Origin: Eutrigla gurnardus
Taxonomy: Eukaryota; Chordata; Actinopteri; Perciformes; Triglidae
DNA: 64,000 bases
Assembly (NCBI GenBank): GCA_963514095.1
Contig: OY741269.1
Span: 23,861,420 to 23,925,419 of the forward strand
Reading direction: 5' to 3'
Part shown: positions 1 to 12,600 of the stretch, piece after piece
Layout of the letters: every line of letters starts with the position of its first letter
Numbering within the stretch: the first letter of the stretch is position 1
Position numbers and translations under genes: made by a program
The notes under the pieces: model-generated
What the model saw: only the letters and a program-made list of their open reading frames with translations
The model's database searches: none
What the model was told of the DNA's origin: nothing

Positions 1-2718
1 GGCAAATATATTAAATGATCCCTTTTAAAATCTATTTGGGGATTATGGTTAATTAAGTAATAATTTTAGAAGCTGTTCATTGCGCCATATTGTTAACAGC
101 TAAACTAAAAGTGTGCTTTTAAAGTAGCACATAACAAACACCAGAATGTATTCAAGTATATGGAGCTTGAAACATTTGGATATAAATATAATTTCAGTAT
201 GTATAACTATATAATTTGTTTGTATAACTGTTTCACTTTGCAGTCATCTAACTTCCCCTTCAGAATTAACTGCTGATACAGTTTTATCTCTCATGGCATG
301 TTTCCACTCAGTGGAGATAACACGTGAGGTAGTGTAAAGTAATGCTTTGGCCAAAGAGGTAAGCATCACCTCTGACCTCTCAAATGCAAAGCAGACAATC
401 TAAATGTGAATGTTAAAAATCTATAAAGCCATTTGAATTGGACCAATTATCAGACCTTGTGCGTCTGGTCTGCAGGTCAGGGTCCATTCTCCCAGCTGGA
501 GAAAGAGTTTTGCCTGGGCTACCCATTGTTAGTCGGCTTCAATGACTCTATACCGACGGCAAATTATAAAGCCAGGTCTGGATTCATTGAAGAAGAAAGA
601 TCCTCCAGAAATTTCTCTTTAAAAGACTAAAATACCCTCAAACACCAAAGTCCGAAGACTTGAAATATGATAATTTATGATCTTTTCTAAACGGAGGGTG
701 GGTCAAGGTGAAATCATAGAAACAGAAAAGGAGTAGAGTGGACAAATCACTTGGAGCGGTTCTTCCTCTTCAGTCTTTGCGGCACCAAAAAGCTACCTAG
801 CTAACTAACTAGCCAGCCGACTTGGCGAGCTGCGACCACACTGTTTACGACCTCACTGATGTGTGTTATTACCATGACAACTAACAACAATCACCACCCT
901 TTTGTACTTGTCAAATGACCACGGGAAACAGTTCATTGTCCGTTCTCTATTTGTACGGGGGGGTTCGTATTGGGGGAAAAAACACCCTGCTCGTTTCCAC
1001 ATCTGCAGTTTAATTATATTAAGATGTGGTTTTTAAACTCTATGTACAATTTGTCAACTCACACTGGAAACACAGCGAACACAGACAGAGTGCCGTTGCT
1101 GTCTTCAAGTCCTTAAGTGCTCAGTAATTGTTCAATTGTATGATTGGCCATCACGCTGAGGTTTTAACACTGACCCATGCGTGCTTCCTTCCCCCTTTAT
1201 ATACGGAAAGAAAACATTGTTTCATTCTTCAAACAAGCAATTCTCTAAATGTGATGACTTTAGCCACTCAGGAAAAGGGTCCAAGGATCTCACAGATCTC
1301 CCTCCATCCCCATAATACCTGGAAAAAGACAGAGAAAGCCACTTGGTGGGGTTCATTAGATGTATTTACATTGCAACTCCAACATGAGCAACCCATTTGT
1401 TTAATTTGTTTCTGCCTCTACCTCCTCTTGTCTGATGTGGCCAATGAATTACCTGTCAGCGACCGCTCCCGTTTAGGTTGCCCTGAAAAGGAAGCTCGTT
1501 ATTGGCTTGACATTTGTATGTGCGTTTCTGCTGGGTCGAAGGTCAGGGTCAGCACCTCTCGCTGCATTTTTTTTTTATTTTTTTTATTTTTTTAACCACC
1601 TGAGTCACATAAATGCATGGAGCGGTTGAAAGCCGATATGGGCATTTGACATGACAGAGAAACGAATAAAAGTCTGAATGTGACCTCTTGAACATGGGGT
1701 CATAAACACTTTATGCTTTCTGTATATGCGAGGGAGAGTCAGGGCAAAGGATTGGCTTATATGCCTTCCACATGAAAGTTGTTTTGTTTTATTTCAGCGC
1801 TCTTGGGAATAAGCCCCGGTCAAGGCCGCCTCAAGTCTGACTTAAGTCATTGTGATGAAATGAGTGCTTCTTGAGTGCCTGACTGCCAAACAGAATGAGG
1901 CCTTTGATGAGTTTCTCATTTGTAGCTTTTATCAACATACGATCTTAACCTGATGTGTGTGACCCGGTACGGTATTTATTTTCCACTGACAGTGCACATT
2001 CACAGCATCTCAGTGAAGTGAAAAGGTAAAAAAAAAAAGAAGAAAAAAATAGCATTTTTTCACGTTGATGAATTTGCCGTGCGGTCGGGGGAGACGTCTC
2101 CTTAAAACACAGTTTTTGTTTTTTTTTCCATAAGAAACGGAGGTGAGAAATGAGTCCAACCCGAATGTAATGAGAAAATGCATTACTCAAAGCATATAGA
2201 TGTGTGACCTTGTACTGTAAGGACTGTCTGTGTCGAACTATAAACCATGAGCTTAGATAACACAAAGCCCGACACTGGAAGAGCAAGATTAGAACAGCTG
2301 TAGTCATACTGCTAGAAAGAGGAAAAAAAGTAAAGAAAACAGCAGAAGTAGCCAGATTGATGCTCTGAAACTCTTGATGCTACGCCTGGTGTGGTCAACC
2401 AAAAAGGAAACAGAAGTACTTCTAAATATGAAATCAAAAACATGCCCATAAAGAAAATGTATTGGTCTATTTTATTTGTTTGCATCTCTCTCAATGTCCA
2501 TAAAACCAGAAATAGAAATAACAGCTAGGAACAACAGACTCTCTTTTAGCAGTGTGCAGAGAAATAAATCCCCTCAAAAATGAATCCACTGAGGAAAACA
2601 AGTGGGGGGGAAATCAAATCAAGCACTTCACAGAACAAGAGTTAATAATGAAAGTAGAACACATCTTGAACCAGGAACAACGCATGGACTTAAGTTGCTC
2701 TCCCATGCATTAAATTAC
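1..2718. other. Host non-coding DNA, no gene seen
   Basis: AT-rich sequence with no recognisable exon, RNA gene or TE coding remnant. It holds an interrupted T tract at about 1566-1592 and a short TAGC-rich patch near 797-815. The 155-codon frame at 1128-1595 runs into the T tract and resembles no family I know. Confidence 0.6.
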
Positions 2719-2798
2719 TAACCCGACCCAACAGATGGTTTGTTGCACAGAACCATCTGAGAAGTCATCATCGGAAACTTGGAAAGAGAAGGCACTTC
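2719..2798 (+). repeat. Diverged interspersed repeat with internal hairpin, copy 1
   Basis: Matches the reverse complement of about 21480-21562. Over a 42-bp core (2734-2775) 38 bases agree. The core contains an inverted repeat, GATGGTTT/GAACCATC (2734-2741 with 2750-2757), around an 8-nt loop. Similarity fades into GGAAAGAGAAGGCACTT. The family is not identified. Confidence 0.6.
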
Positions 2799-2801
2799 CA
2801 A

Positions 2802-2817
2802 CCCCCCCCCCCCCCCC
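2802..2817. repeat. Poly-C tract (C16)
   Basis: Sixteen consecutive C directly after the interspersed repeat copy. Confidence 0.95.
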
Positions 2818-2819
2818 TG

Positions 2820-5800
2820 GCAGCTGATTGGCTGAACCATTTAGAAAACATATTTCCCTTTGAGAAAAACCTTCAATGCCGTTCTTTGCTCTTCTTCCAA
2901 TGAAGAAATACTCTCCAGCTCCCTGATTATAAATGAACTTGGAGCATCAACACTAACCCTTCAAGGAGCCGCCATCGCAGCCGCCGCCTAGGCCACGCCC
3001 ATAGCTCCCAGTAGCTCCTCCCATTTCACTTATACTCTTTACTTTAAAGCATAAATCTGTTAAAAGATACTGTTCCGTCTAGTCTCTCATTTCATGCATT
3101 TCCCTCTGCATAACTGATCTGTAAAGCCTTGACAAAACCACATTATGCATTGTAATTGATTGACATTATTACGATTCAGATTCAGGCCGCTGAGAAGTGA
3201 AGTAATTTGAGTCTTACTGTTTTTACACCTAGAAGATAAATGTTTTGCCCTTGAGAAAGGTTTTTTTGTATTATTATTCATGACTTTATGGGATAAAGTA
3301 GAGTATTGACTTTCATCCTACCATTAAAAAATGAACAACAATTAATCTGACGGCAATGGAAAAAGTAAGGAAGATAATAACATTTTCATCAGTCTAAGCT
3401 ATTTAATAAAATAAAATAAAATAAAAAGAATTGCCTGCTGACTATGCAGACCCATATTATCAGAACTTTATTCCAATAAGATTCACCTAATTATTACATT
3501 ATCTACAGCAGCATGGGATATATGATGAATATGTCAGGCTCAGCCCATTCATTTAGAGAAAAAATATCATGAACCATTCATATTAAATTTTAGTGGGTGC
3601 CACAGGATACCGCCAGAGAAGTAGGTGCTGCTGGGTAATAACTGGAGGACAGTGTGAGCTATCTTTATGTTCCTACAAGCATATGATCAAGGCATACGTT
3701 GTAAGCGGAAGATGTGTGTTAATGGGAGAAATAACTTGAGTGGCTTGTAATGTATTTGTCCACCACCAGGGGGGGAGGGGGTGGCATATCCCTTTGTACG
3801 AATGAAGAAAAAAGGAAACGGAAAAAATGACGAATGATAGCATTACGACACTTACACAAGAATTTTATTGTATATTGTATGGCTAAGATACGATTACTGT
3901 GTGCCAACTAATAGTGTCACTGTCAAGCACAGCGCATTGATATAAAACATGATGACTGATCTTTTCTAAAGACACTGGATTACTCTGTATGTAGTCAAGT
4001 TTGTTGCAAGAACCATATAAAGATACTTAAAAAAAATTTAAAAATTCAGGGTTAACGTTGAGACGGCATTTCCTGAATATCTATATACCATGAAATATTT
4101 CCTAGTGAACAGGATAGGTGGGCGGGACTTAATGTTCTGCAGAGCCAAAGTTGCAGATCGATTGATGGATGTCATGATATTACTGATTGAAGTTGGTTGG
4201 TTCTAGAAAAAAATATATTTTAAAAAACAAAGAATTTTGAGAATTTCTTGTTTTTCGAACACATTGTTGAATAGTTGCACAATGAATCCTAAGAATTGTG
4301 AGAACTAACCTTCTCAACTCTGTCCTAACTAAAAATCAATTTTTCATGGTGAACAGAACGGGCTCTAGGACAATGTCAGAGAGTGAGTGTTCTTATCCTA
4401 TTACCTGTCAATCATCCCCCCCATTTGATTATCCACTATACCTGTGACTTCAATTGGGAAGGCAAGCTGTCAAAATATTGATTCTATTAATGTCGCACTC
4501 AAAAATAATGACACTTGCCTGATGACTTATGGCTCTCTGGAATAAAGGACTAATAAGGTAGCAGCATTCAAAGGGTGGCAGTGATGAAGTGGATGACATT
4601 TGCGACTTGTAAAGAAGAAGGCTGCAGGTAGAAATCTACAAGTACGTCAGGACGAACAAAGGAAAGTCCTTAGTGTCTGGATCGGCGCTGTCATCCATCT
4701 CACGGTATTGATCGCTTCAGTTACAGCTGGCCTTTCAGCTGGAAGATGCCACTTGTCATGTCCTGCTCCTGGGATAACAAGTGTCACGCAAAGAAAGGGG
4801 AAAGCAAGTCCAACAAGAAAGGTGCACTCAGGTGTGCAGATCTCGGCGAGGATTACTGTTTTATTGTCTGACGACCCACCATCCTCTCACCGATGGCCTG
4901 TCTGGCATCGTAAACCACGGTTCATTCAAACTCAATAACTAGCTGTAAGACGTGCAATACAATCTTGCCAAAAAGACAAAGTTGAACTCGCCAAACTGTC
5001 TGGAAAAAGAAGGTGAGAATCACTGAGAATAGCGAGTGAGAAGTCAACGGTGATATAAAACAGGCAATAAAAGGTGTTTTGAGAAAGTCTGAGTTACCGC
5101 AACCACGTGAGGTCTTTGAGCATGCAGCCGTTACCACGCCGATCGCATGATTCTCCTGGTGATGAGGAAATAATGAGCAAAAAACTCAAAAGAAGAGAAG
5201 AAGTAACTTCTTTTAACTGCTACTTTTTTTTTCTCCTCACAATCGCTCTTCAAGCATCTCTGACCGCATAAAGAACAGCGAACAGATTAAAACAAAACGG
5301 TTGTTTGACTGTTGCTACAGTTTGTCTATCCAGCTGTGGATCCTCTTCATCATTATCACTATCTGAGATGGAACAGCTGAATACCCAAAGCCCAAGTGGT
5401 CAGAAAGAGGTTCAGTTACCAAGTTTAAACTCTGTCCTTTTCCCCCAGATTAGTGTGCAATTAATCATTGCACCCAACGCTTTATGGAGGGTAAAAGTGG
5501 ATTACTTTTTCTTTTTTTTTTTAGTATGTATTTGCTTCCATGTAACAAAGCTCCATTCTTTTAACACCAACCGATCCAACCGCAGCGCTGGAGCAACTTT
5601 TGCCAGTAAAAGGTGTGCCCTTATCTCGGAGGCATCTGCTGATTAGCCGTGTGCGGTGACATGGTCCTTCAAACAAAACGGCAACATATTTAAACATTTA
5701 CTGGCAGTGGAGGAAAAGGAGGGGTGGGGGCTAAACGCTGGAATAGCTGTTTCATGCCAGAATAGTTTTAGGGTGCCATCGGCTAAATGGGTTTACAAGT

Positions 5801-6702
5801 TGATGCATTATAAAAACACTGATGAAAACATAATCAAAAACATGGAGGGGAACCCAGCATGCCAGCGAGGCGACGCATGAATCAGAAAAGAGCAGATAAG
5901 AGGGGAAACGAGGCCGGGGGGGCAAGTTCTAGACAAATAAGTGTCACTTTGTTGAGAGACTCTGAATAATTTAGGCCAGACGGCACGGTTATATGGCACT
6001 TGTCATAAAAGACCCAGGGCTTACAGGACACGAGTGCTCCACTGTGATTTTCCTGTCCGGGTGTTGGAGGAAGCGGGCCAAAGGTTCTGGACCGTCTCAA
6101 TCCAAGCCTTCAGGCGTTTAGGTGCATACGTGTGCTTGCACCTCCGAGAGCTTTTCTTTCACTCTGGGTGATAAAACGAAAAACGAGTCTTTTTTTTCTT
6201 TCAGCACTTAAACATTTTGTGTATACACACACACATTGTCGGCAAATATTTCCGCGGGCGACACGCTGTGCAGTTCAAACCGGTGTTTACTCTGGCAGAA
6301 CAGACATCTCAGCCACCGAACAGAAGAACTTCACATTTTCAAACAAATAAAGGAGAGCGTTATTAGTCTGCTGGTATCAAGCGGAGAAGGACAGATTGCA
6401 AAAAAAAAAAAAATCTTTCAAGATGTAACGAGAAAACGTGCAGCTCAGAAATGACTGAAACAAACTTCAAATCTCAAGTAGTCTTTTTCCATTAGTGGAA
6501 TGTGCATCCAGGTCCGTTTGAACCTCCGCTCAAAGCAACCTGCTGTGTCCAAAAAAATATGATTTACTCCTTTTAAACATAGCCGCAGACCTCAATTAAG
6601 TCCGCTCGCCACCTTTCTGTCGGGGCTAAATGGATTTACTTCTTCCGACCAATTGCTTCTCCCGCAGTGCGCTGGAGGACAGGCGTCGTCAGGAGTTGTG
6701 AG
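2820..6702. other. Host non-coding DNA, no gene seen
   Basis: No exon or RNA gene recognised. It includes a small (TAAAA)n patch at about 3408-3426 and short A/T runs. The frames at 4600-4938 and 5305-5646 have no domain signature and look like chance. Confidence 0.6.
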
Positions 6703-6718
6703 CCCCCCCCCCCCCCCC
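6703..6718. repeat. Poly-C tract (C16)
   Basis: Sixteen consecutive C, followed by TCCTTTCC. Confidence 0.95.
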
Positions 6719-9700
6719 TCCTTTCCTGGTGTTTCTGGGAAACCAACAAGCAAACCAGATACGTCTTTAAGAGTTATTTTTTTTTAATACTTCATCTCAA
6801 TCCTAGATGGATTTGATAACGACTTCTTGTTTTAGTCATTACACGCGGATAATTACTTAACCGTTTGTCAATGCATATCCGCCTTTGAACTAGTCACTCC
6901 CTATAACTAACACCATGTGCCATTTATGAGGGCATGAATACATATAATTGAGCTCGCATTTCAAATTGTGTCTGTGCCAAGCCTGCGAGCCCACGGCTCC
7001 ACTGTTGGTTTAGCGGCTGTTACAAGCAGGGAGGAAGAAGAGGGAGAGAGAGAAAAAAAAAAGCATTCTTTTCTCCCAACAAAGTCGCCTGCTCTCTTTA
7101 CAGCACAACTTTAGATAAATAATTTGTGGCACTTTATAGAGAAAACATACAACTATAACACAGTATGTAGCTTGTTTCAAAGCCGTGCGTGTAAATGAAA
7201 ATGAAATGGGATAGCTTACAAGCTCAGGGAATCAGGACCACATATATTAGGGCTACACATGCTGTGAAAGGACTCCAGCCAGTGTGGAGAAAGGAGTCAA
7301 ATTCCTGCTGCTATGGAGTCGTGGTGGAGTGGTGTGATTCAAAACAGAACCCTCTTGTTTTCCCACAACTGATAGTTCAACCCACTTTTGGATAACAAAC
7401 CATTCAATGCGAGGTAATGGCGAGCAAATGCCGGTTAATTATCATGTTACGTTTTGGAGGTGCGCATGCATGACTCTTGTGGGCTGCAAGAGTTTTTTTT
7501 ATTTTTTTTTATTAAATTCCAAATGCACCAAGAAACAATTTGTGAAAGTCTTTGAAGCACATCTCTTTTTTTTCAATGCTAATGGGAAACAAGCCTCACT
7601 GATATGTTTCATTTTGGAATGTCATCTGACATTGTTTATTGTAACCTCTTCCATCGAGGCGACCGTGCACTAAAAGGGGAAGGCATAATCACGATGGCAT
7701 CAACTGGTTACATCTTCGGGAGAACGGCCCAAAAAGGGAAAAAAAAATGTTTCTCTAAAACTCTAAATTTAGGCATTTCTGCAGACCGAATTCTTTGGAC
7801 AAAACCACCGAGTCAGTTTGGAATACCCTTAACATGATCCAGGTCAAAAATAAACCTCTGCTTTAAATTAATATGTGAAAAAAAATGTCTTCAAGCCAAG
7901 TGGTGGATTAAAGTCATTTACTGACATGAATGTGATTTTGACTCAAGAGCTCCGAAATCACATTGAAATGACAAGTGGAACTGTAGCATGCAATATCTTT
8001 GGCCGAAACCAGAGAAACTCAGACCATCTCTCTCTGCTGCCTTTTTTTTTACTTTAGGCGTTCACTCCACATCGATTGGCTCCCTCCCCCTTCCCCTTCC
8101 ACATCTGCAATTCTGATTCCACCTCCGCGCAGTCGAGTGTGTCTATTCCGATACCTGACAGGCTCACTGGACGAGCACAGGTAACCTCTCTGAGCCGCGG
8201 AGAGTGACGGATGGCCGACATCCCACACCGGTCGCGTTGCTCATGTTTAATTCTGACTGCAGTTTTTTTTTCTCCCAGCCATCCAGCTGCTCAGCTCAGG
8301 TCCCAGTCTGCAGCAACCCAGGGGAGCTGGAGAGAGCTGTTGGTTCTGAGCAGGGGCCCTCACTGTCCATCACCTTCAACATTTGCCTCGACGGAACATT
8401 CAATTTATTTTATAGCACCACTCCACTTGATAGCACTGACCTCCCAGATCCCTCGGAAAAGTAATGAGATGGCTACGTCGGTGTCAGTCTCAGTGTTCAC
8501 TGGGAAGACTAACCACCCAGTGGGGATCTTCAGGAGAGAGGGGCCTCCGTAATAAAAAAAAAATACACTGAGGAAGGAGGGAAGGGAATTAATTTCAGTG
8601 GAGTAATGTTCTGATTACAAAAGGGGGGCTCTTCTCAAACCCCGCCGTGCCCGATTTTAGCACTATCCCTTCACTGATGGGCATGTGTGATTGGTTTGTC
8701 ACGGATGGGCTTCATCACGGAATCTAAATAGAAGGAAAGGGGGTCGCGAGGAGACGGCGAGGGTCTCGCATGATGCTCCAGAATTGACTCCAAATGCCAC
8801 AGCAGAGAGCAGAACTGTCAGGAAGGAGGTCACGTTTCACTTTAAAGAGTGCCATGCTGTGGCCAGAGCGAGGAAATACATCTTGACTCTGCCTCGGCTG
8901 CTTCTTAGAAAGCACCCTTTGTGTGTGTGGGGGGGGGTTTAACAGTGATCAGCCTACATTATAATCCAGTGACCCCAACAGGCTACAGTCCCCTGTGCCA
9001 AAACTGTTAAAACCACATAAAAACCCTCCCAACATTTGGAACACCATCCATATCCAAGTCGTGCTGGCAGTCACATCTGCAATAAAGCATAATTTCTGTC
9101 TCCAGCGCTCGTATCATGGTCTTCATTATGACTGTCTATCACGAAACCAAAGAGGGATTACTGAACATTTTTGAGAGCTTTGATCAAATATTGGATGGTC
9201 ACAATTTTGAAAAAAAAAAGCAGAATATCTGTTTTCACAGCAAGTTTGTGCTACTTTTAAACATAAAATGTGGTGTTGTGAGGCATTGATGGACAGAATG
9301 ATAACAGTCTGCCATCTGTTTTATTGGAGGAACTGAAATTCGGGAAATTATATTATTGAATAAAAGTATATATATATATATATCATTTCCACTTTAAAGC
9401 CACCGGCTTCTCTTCAAAGCCACCTACGAGGCCCGGAGAACAGATGTTGTAGTAATCATATTGAAATCCGATTGACGCTAATTCTTAATTAGTGTCTCCT
9501 TCCAGATGTAAAGTAAAGGAAAATAGTACCTTTTTTAGAAAAACTCTGGGGAGGAAGCAGCTAACATCATGACCTCAACATAAGTGTTGCAAAAATACAG
9601 GTGCATTTTGCTTCATATCTTTCGAGCCTAACCATACTTTTCTATCTCATGACATTCATCAGTTGCCCGTTTAATAAAATTGCAGGAAATATAGTTTAAA

Positions 9701-10160
9701 AGGATTCCTTAGCTCGAGTGCGTCAGTTTCAAGCTGTTTATACTGAATCCACAGGCATGGTAGACGCCAGGCAGAGCTCCACTCTGTTACAGAGCTGGAT
9801 GTCAAACAAAAAAGAACCATGAATAGATGTGTAGCCAAGCAGAATGTACTGTACACTGGTGCTTTCCTGCATACAAATAAATACATAACATGCATTTGAA
9901 CAGCTCTGCCAATAGTTGTCAATTAAAAAAAAAAGAGAAAACCCTTCCTTTTTTCTTTAACGCTACCAGGTTTTCTTGTTTGTTGCCAACAGCTCTTGGA
10001 CAGTAGTAATCAGGCGAGTGCGATGACATCACCCGAACATCAACCCGTCACCGAGGTCATACGTTGAACACGGAATGAAACAAACGTCCTCCGAATTATA
10101 CACAAAGGCTTGTATGAATTAGAAATGGTTAAAAGATGAAAAGGATTCATGGTTGAAGTC
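6719..10160. other. Host non-coding DNA, no gene seen
   Basis: Ordinary sequence with short T, A and G runs and a (TA)n microsatellite at about 9366-9382. Overlapping frames near 7.2-8.9 kb lack codon-like composition or known motifs. Confidence 0.6.
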
Positions 10161-10355
10161 GAATCCATTTAATTGCATGTCTCACACACACGAACACACA
10201 CACACACACACACTCATATCACCGCAGAAAGATATAAACTGAGTCATTTAATATGTCGAGACACATGTGACTGGTCTCTCTCTCTCTCTCTCTCTTTCCA
10301 CTCCTCTTTCACTCGCACGCCCACCAGCTACATTCCTGCCTGTCCCACTGATTAA
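10160..10355. repeat. (CA)n and (TC)n microsatellite pair
   Basis: An interrupted (CA)n block at about 10183-10211 and a (TC)n block at about 10275-10296 lie 65 bp apart. Confidence 0.9.
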
Positions 10356-10379
10356 CTCAAACATTAATCAGGCCTTCAG

Positions 10380-10520
10380 GTGATTGCTATAAACAGTACA
10401 TGTGGCCTCCGTGTCGGCGTGTTTCCCCGTGTTTATGTGAAAAAGGACGCTCTCCGTGCGACCACCTGCTAATTAGCATCTCGCCGGCTCACCGCGGACC
10501 TCATTCCACCTGGAGGGAAG
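10380..10520. promoter_or_regulatory. Candidate conserved non-coding element
   Basis: CACCTG (10463-10468) overlaps the 10-bp palindrome GCTAATTAGC (10468-10477), joining an E-box to a paired homeodomain site. The surrounding sequence is less repetitive than its neighbours. This is inference only, since no alignment is available. Confidence 0.25.
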
Positions 10521-10924
10521 CCGTCGAGGAGGGAAGGTTCGGAGGCAGAGGGAGGAAAAAAAGAAGGGGGGATTGGAGAGAGAAAATTAAGGTAATGACA
10601 GAGAAAGTAAAAGAGTTTTTTTTTTTTTTTTGCTAGAGGAGAAAAGGGCCGAGAGAGTGAAAGATGGAGAGGAAGAGCCGTTTGGCAGAGCCCGGAGTCC
10701 TTGAAGATGAGAAACAGAGAGTACGACAGCCGGGGAGGGCGAGGACAGCTGTGTCTTTTTGATGGCGCAGGCTAACGTTTGGGGCCCGTCTATCTCGCAT
10801 GAATACCGTGCGTTTTTCCTCCTGTGAATTTCTAAATAACTTTCCCTCGATGACAGCCTCTGGAGAGAAAGGTAGCCTTCCCCAGGGTCGGTATTAGAGA
10901 GTGACAGTTGGGAGGGTGTTTTTT

Positions 10925-10976
10925 TTGGAAGGAGAGAGTGAGAGAGAGGGAGAGAGAGAGAGAGGGAGAGAGGGAT
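10925..10976. repeat. (GA)n simple repeat
   Basis: An interrupted GA-rich stretch of about 50 bp. Upstream, 10617-10632 is a T run of about 16. Confidence 0.9.
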
Positions 10977-10999
10977 GACAAATTCAGTGTGGCTGTTGA

Positions 11000-12469
11000 A
11001 TCTCAATGATTCTCTTTGGCTCTCTCAGACACAACTTCCTGACAGCACTGAGTCCCAGGCAGTCCTCCAGGCTCGCTGCACAGGAATGCAGAGCAGAAGG
11101 GCCGATGCAGTCATAAATAGACAGCACATCCTCTCCCACACTTGGGGCAATTAAACACCTTTTGGAGCCTTTCAAGTCGACACACATGCGGGGTTCTTTT
11201 TTTTTTTTTTACAAAAGTGATATTGTTTGGGGTTCACAGCCCCCACCTCCCCCCTGCCTGCTGTTTCCACAGACGTAGCCTCCGAAGCGGCGTTCTCTCC
11301 TGCTTGTCTGCAGCGCGGACCGGAGCCCGCATGATAAGGATCGTGCTCGTTGAGATGATTTAACGCTATTTCTCAGGAATTTCCCTCCTCGGGTTTGATC
11401 CCTTTGAACCGGTTAAATTAGCACGGAAATGCTATTTTCCACTCCGTTCCCCAAAATAAATGAATAAATACATACAGCCCCCACCCCACACACCCCCCCC
11501 CCCCCCGTCTATTGATAAAAGCAGCACATGGAGGTCTGGAAAAATATAATATATAATAATAATAATATAGCAAAGGGGTCTCCATTATTCATGATTCCAC
11601 GACTGATAAAACACTAAGCACCGTAATCATCACTTGTATTGTTTTATATACACTTGTGTTGTGTAAAAAGAAAGGGGTGTGGATAATCTGTGCACTGTTT
11701 TCGTTCCCATTAGTTCCCAGTACCAGAGGTGGTCTGGGCGTCTTCACAAACTGTCTGCCGGACCGCTGCGAGCACTCTGATTTACGAAGATGTGCTAATA
11801 TTATTCCCCCGCTTTCCAGGCTTCTCCTGCGCTGCCCACCCTTATATTATTAGATTAGTTCCCTTTTCTATTCCCTAAAACACACGGAAGACGGCATCTG
11901 GAAGCCATATCTGTGGCTACCAAGAGCTTTAAAAACCAGGGCGGGGACTGCAGCAGGGATATTGTCCCGTGAGGGCATTTATGTGGCTTGTAGGACAGGA
12001 AGCTGCCACTGTGGGCAAACCTGAGAACTCAGCGTCTTTCTCGGGGAAAAAATGGCTCTTGGCAGAGTTCACCAGATGTGTTGAATCCGATTTTTAAAAT
12101 TGTACACATTCTTCTTGTCTGGATTTATTCCACCGACCTGATGATTTAAAAAAAATCGATGTTAGGGACGGGGAACATATAGTTTGTAATAATAAAAATG
12201 ATTTGGCTTCATGACAGCTGATAAAAACTAGCAATTACTTTTGATAACCTTACAGGCATCTTGCTTTGCCATTGATTTATTTTCCTTTCTAGTATTCACT
12301 TCCTGTTACTAAGAAAACCCAACATCTTGAGGCCGATCATCAGAGCAACAATATGGAAGCTCCATTTACTTTTTTCCCGTGGTCCATCTCTCCTCACTTT
12401 GGAAAACAGCCAGTGCATCATCAGCGATGAGAGATAAATACTTGTCTTACACATACTTCCCCTAAACGA
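11000..12469. other. Host non-coding DNA, no gene seen
   Basis: It contains T12 near 11200-11211, C14 at 11493-11506 and a TAATAATAATAATA patch at about 11553-11566. No coding or RNA feature was recognised. Confidence 0.6.
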
Positions 12470-12600
12470 GCTCTAACAGCCACAGTGTAAACACACCACC
12501 AACGCCATCCCTTGAGTTATGCTAATTACAGATAAGGAGCGAGTGTCTGGTACTTAATAACAGCTGGATGAGATGGTTTTATTGGTTCCTCAGACGGCTT
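12470..12600. promoter_or_regulatory. Candidate conserved non-coding element (homeodomain + GATA words)
   Basis: GCTAATTACAGATAAGG at 12521-12537 places a homeodomain core TAATTA directly beside a GATA-type AGATAAGG. A TTTTATTGG word follows near 12575. The function is inferred from motif clustering only. Confidence 0.25.

Noticed and set aside
1128..1595. 155-codon plus-strand frame
   Set aside because: It ends in a T tract read as phenylalanines; no family resemblance.
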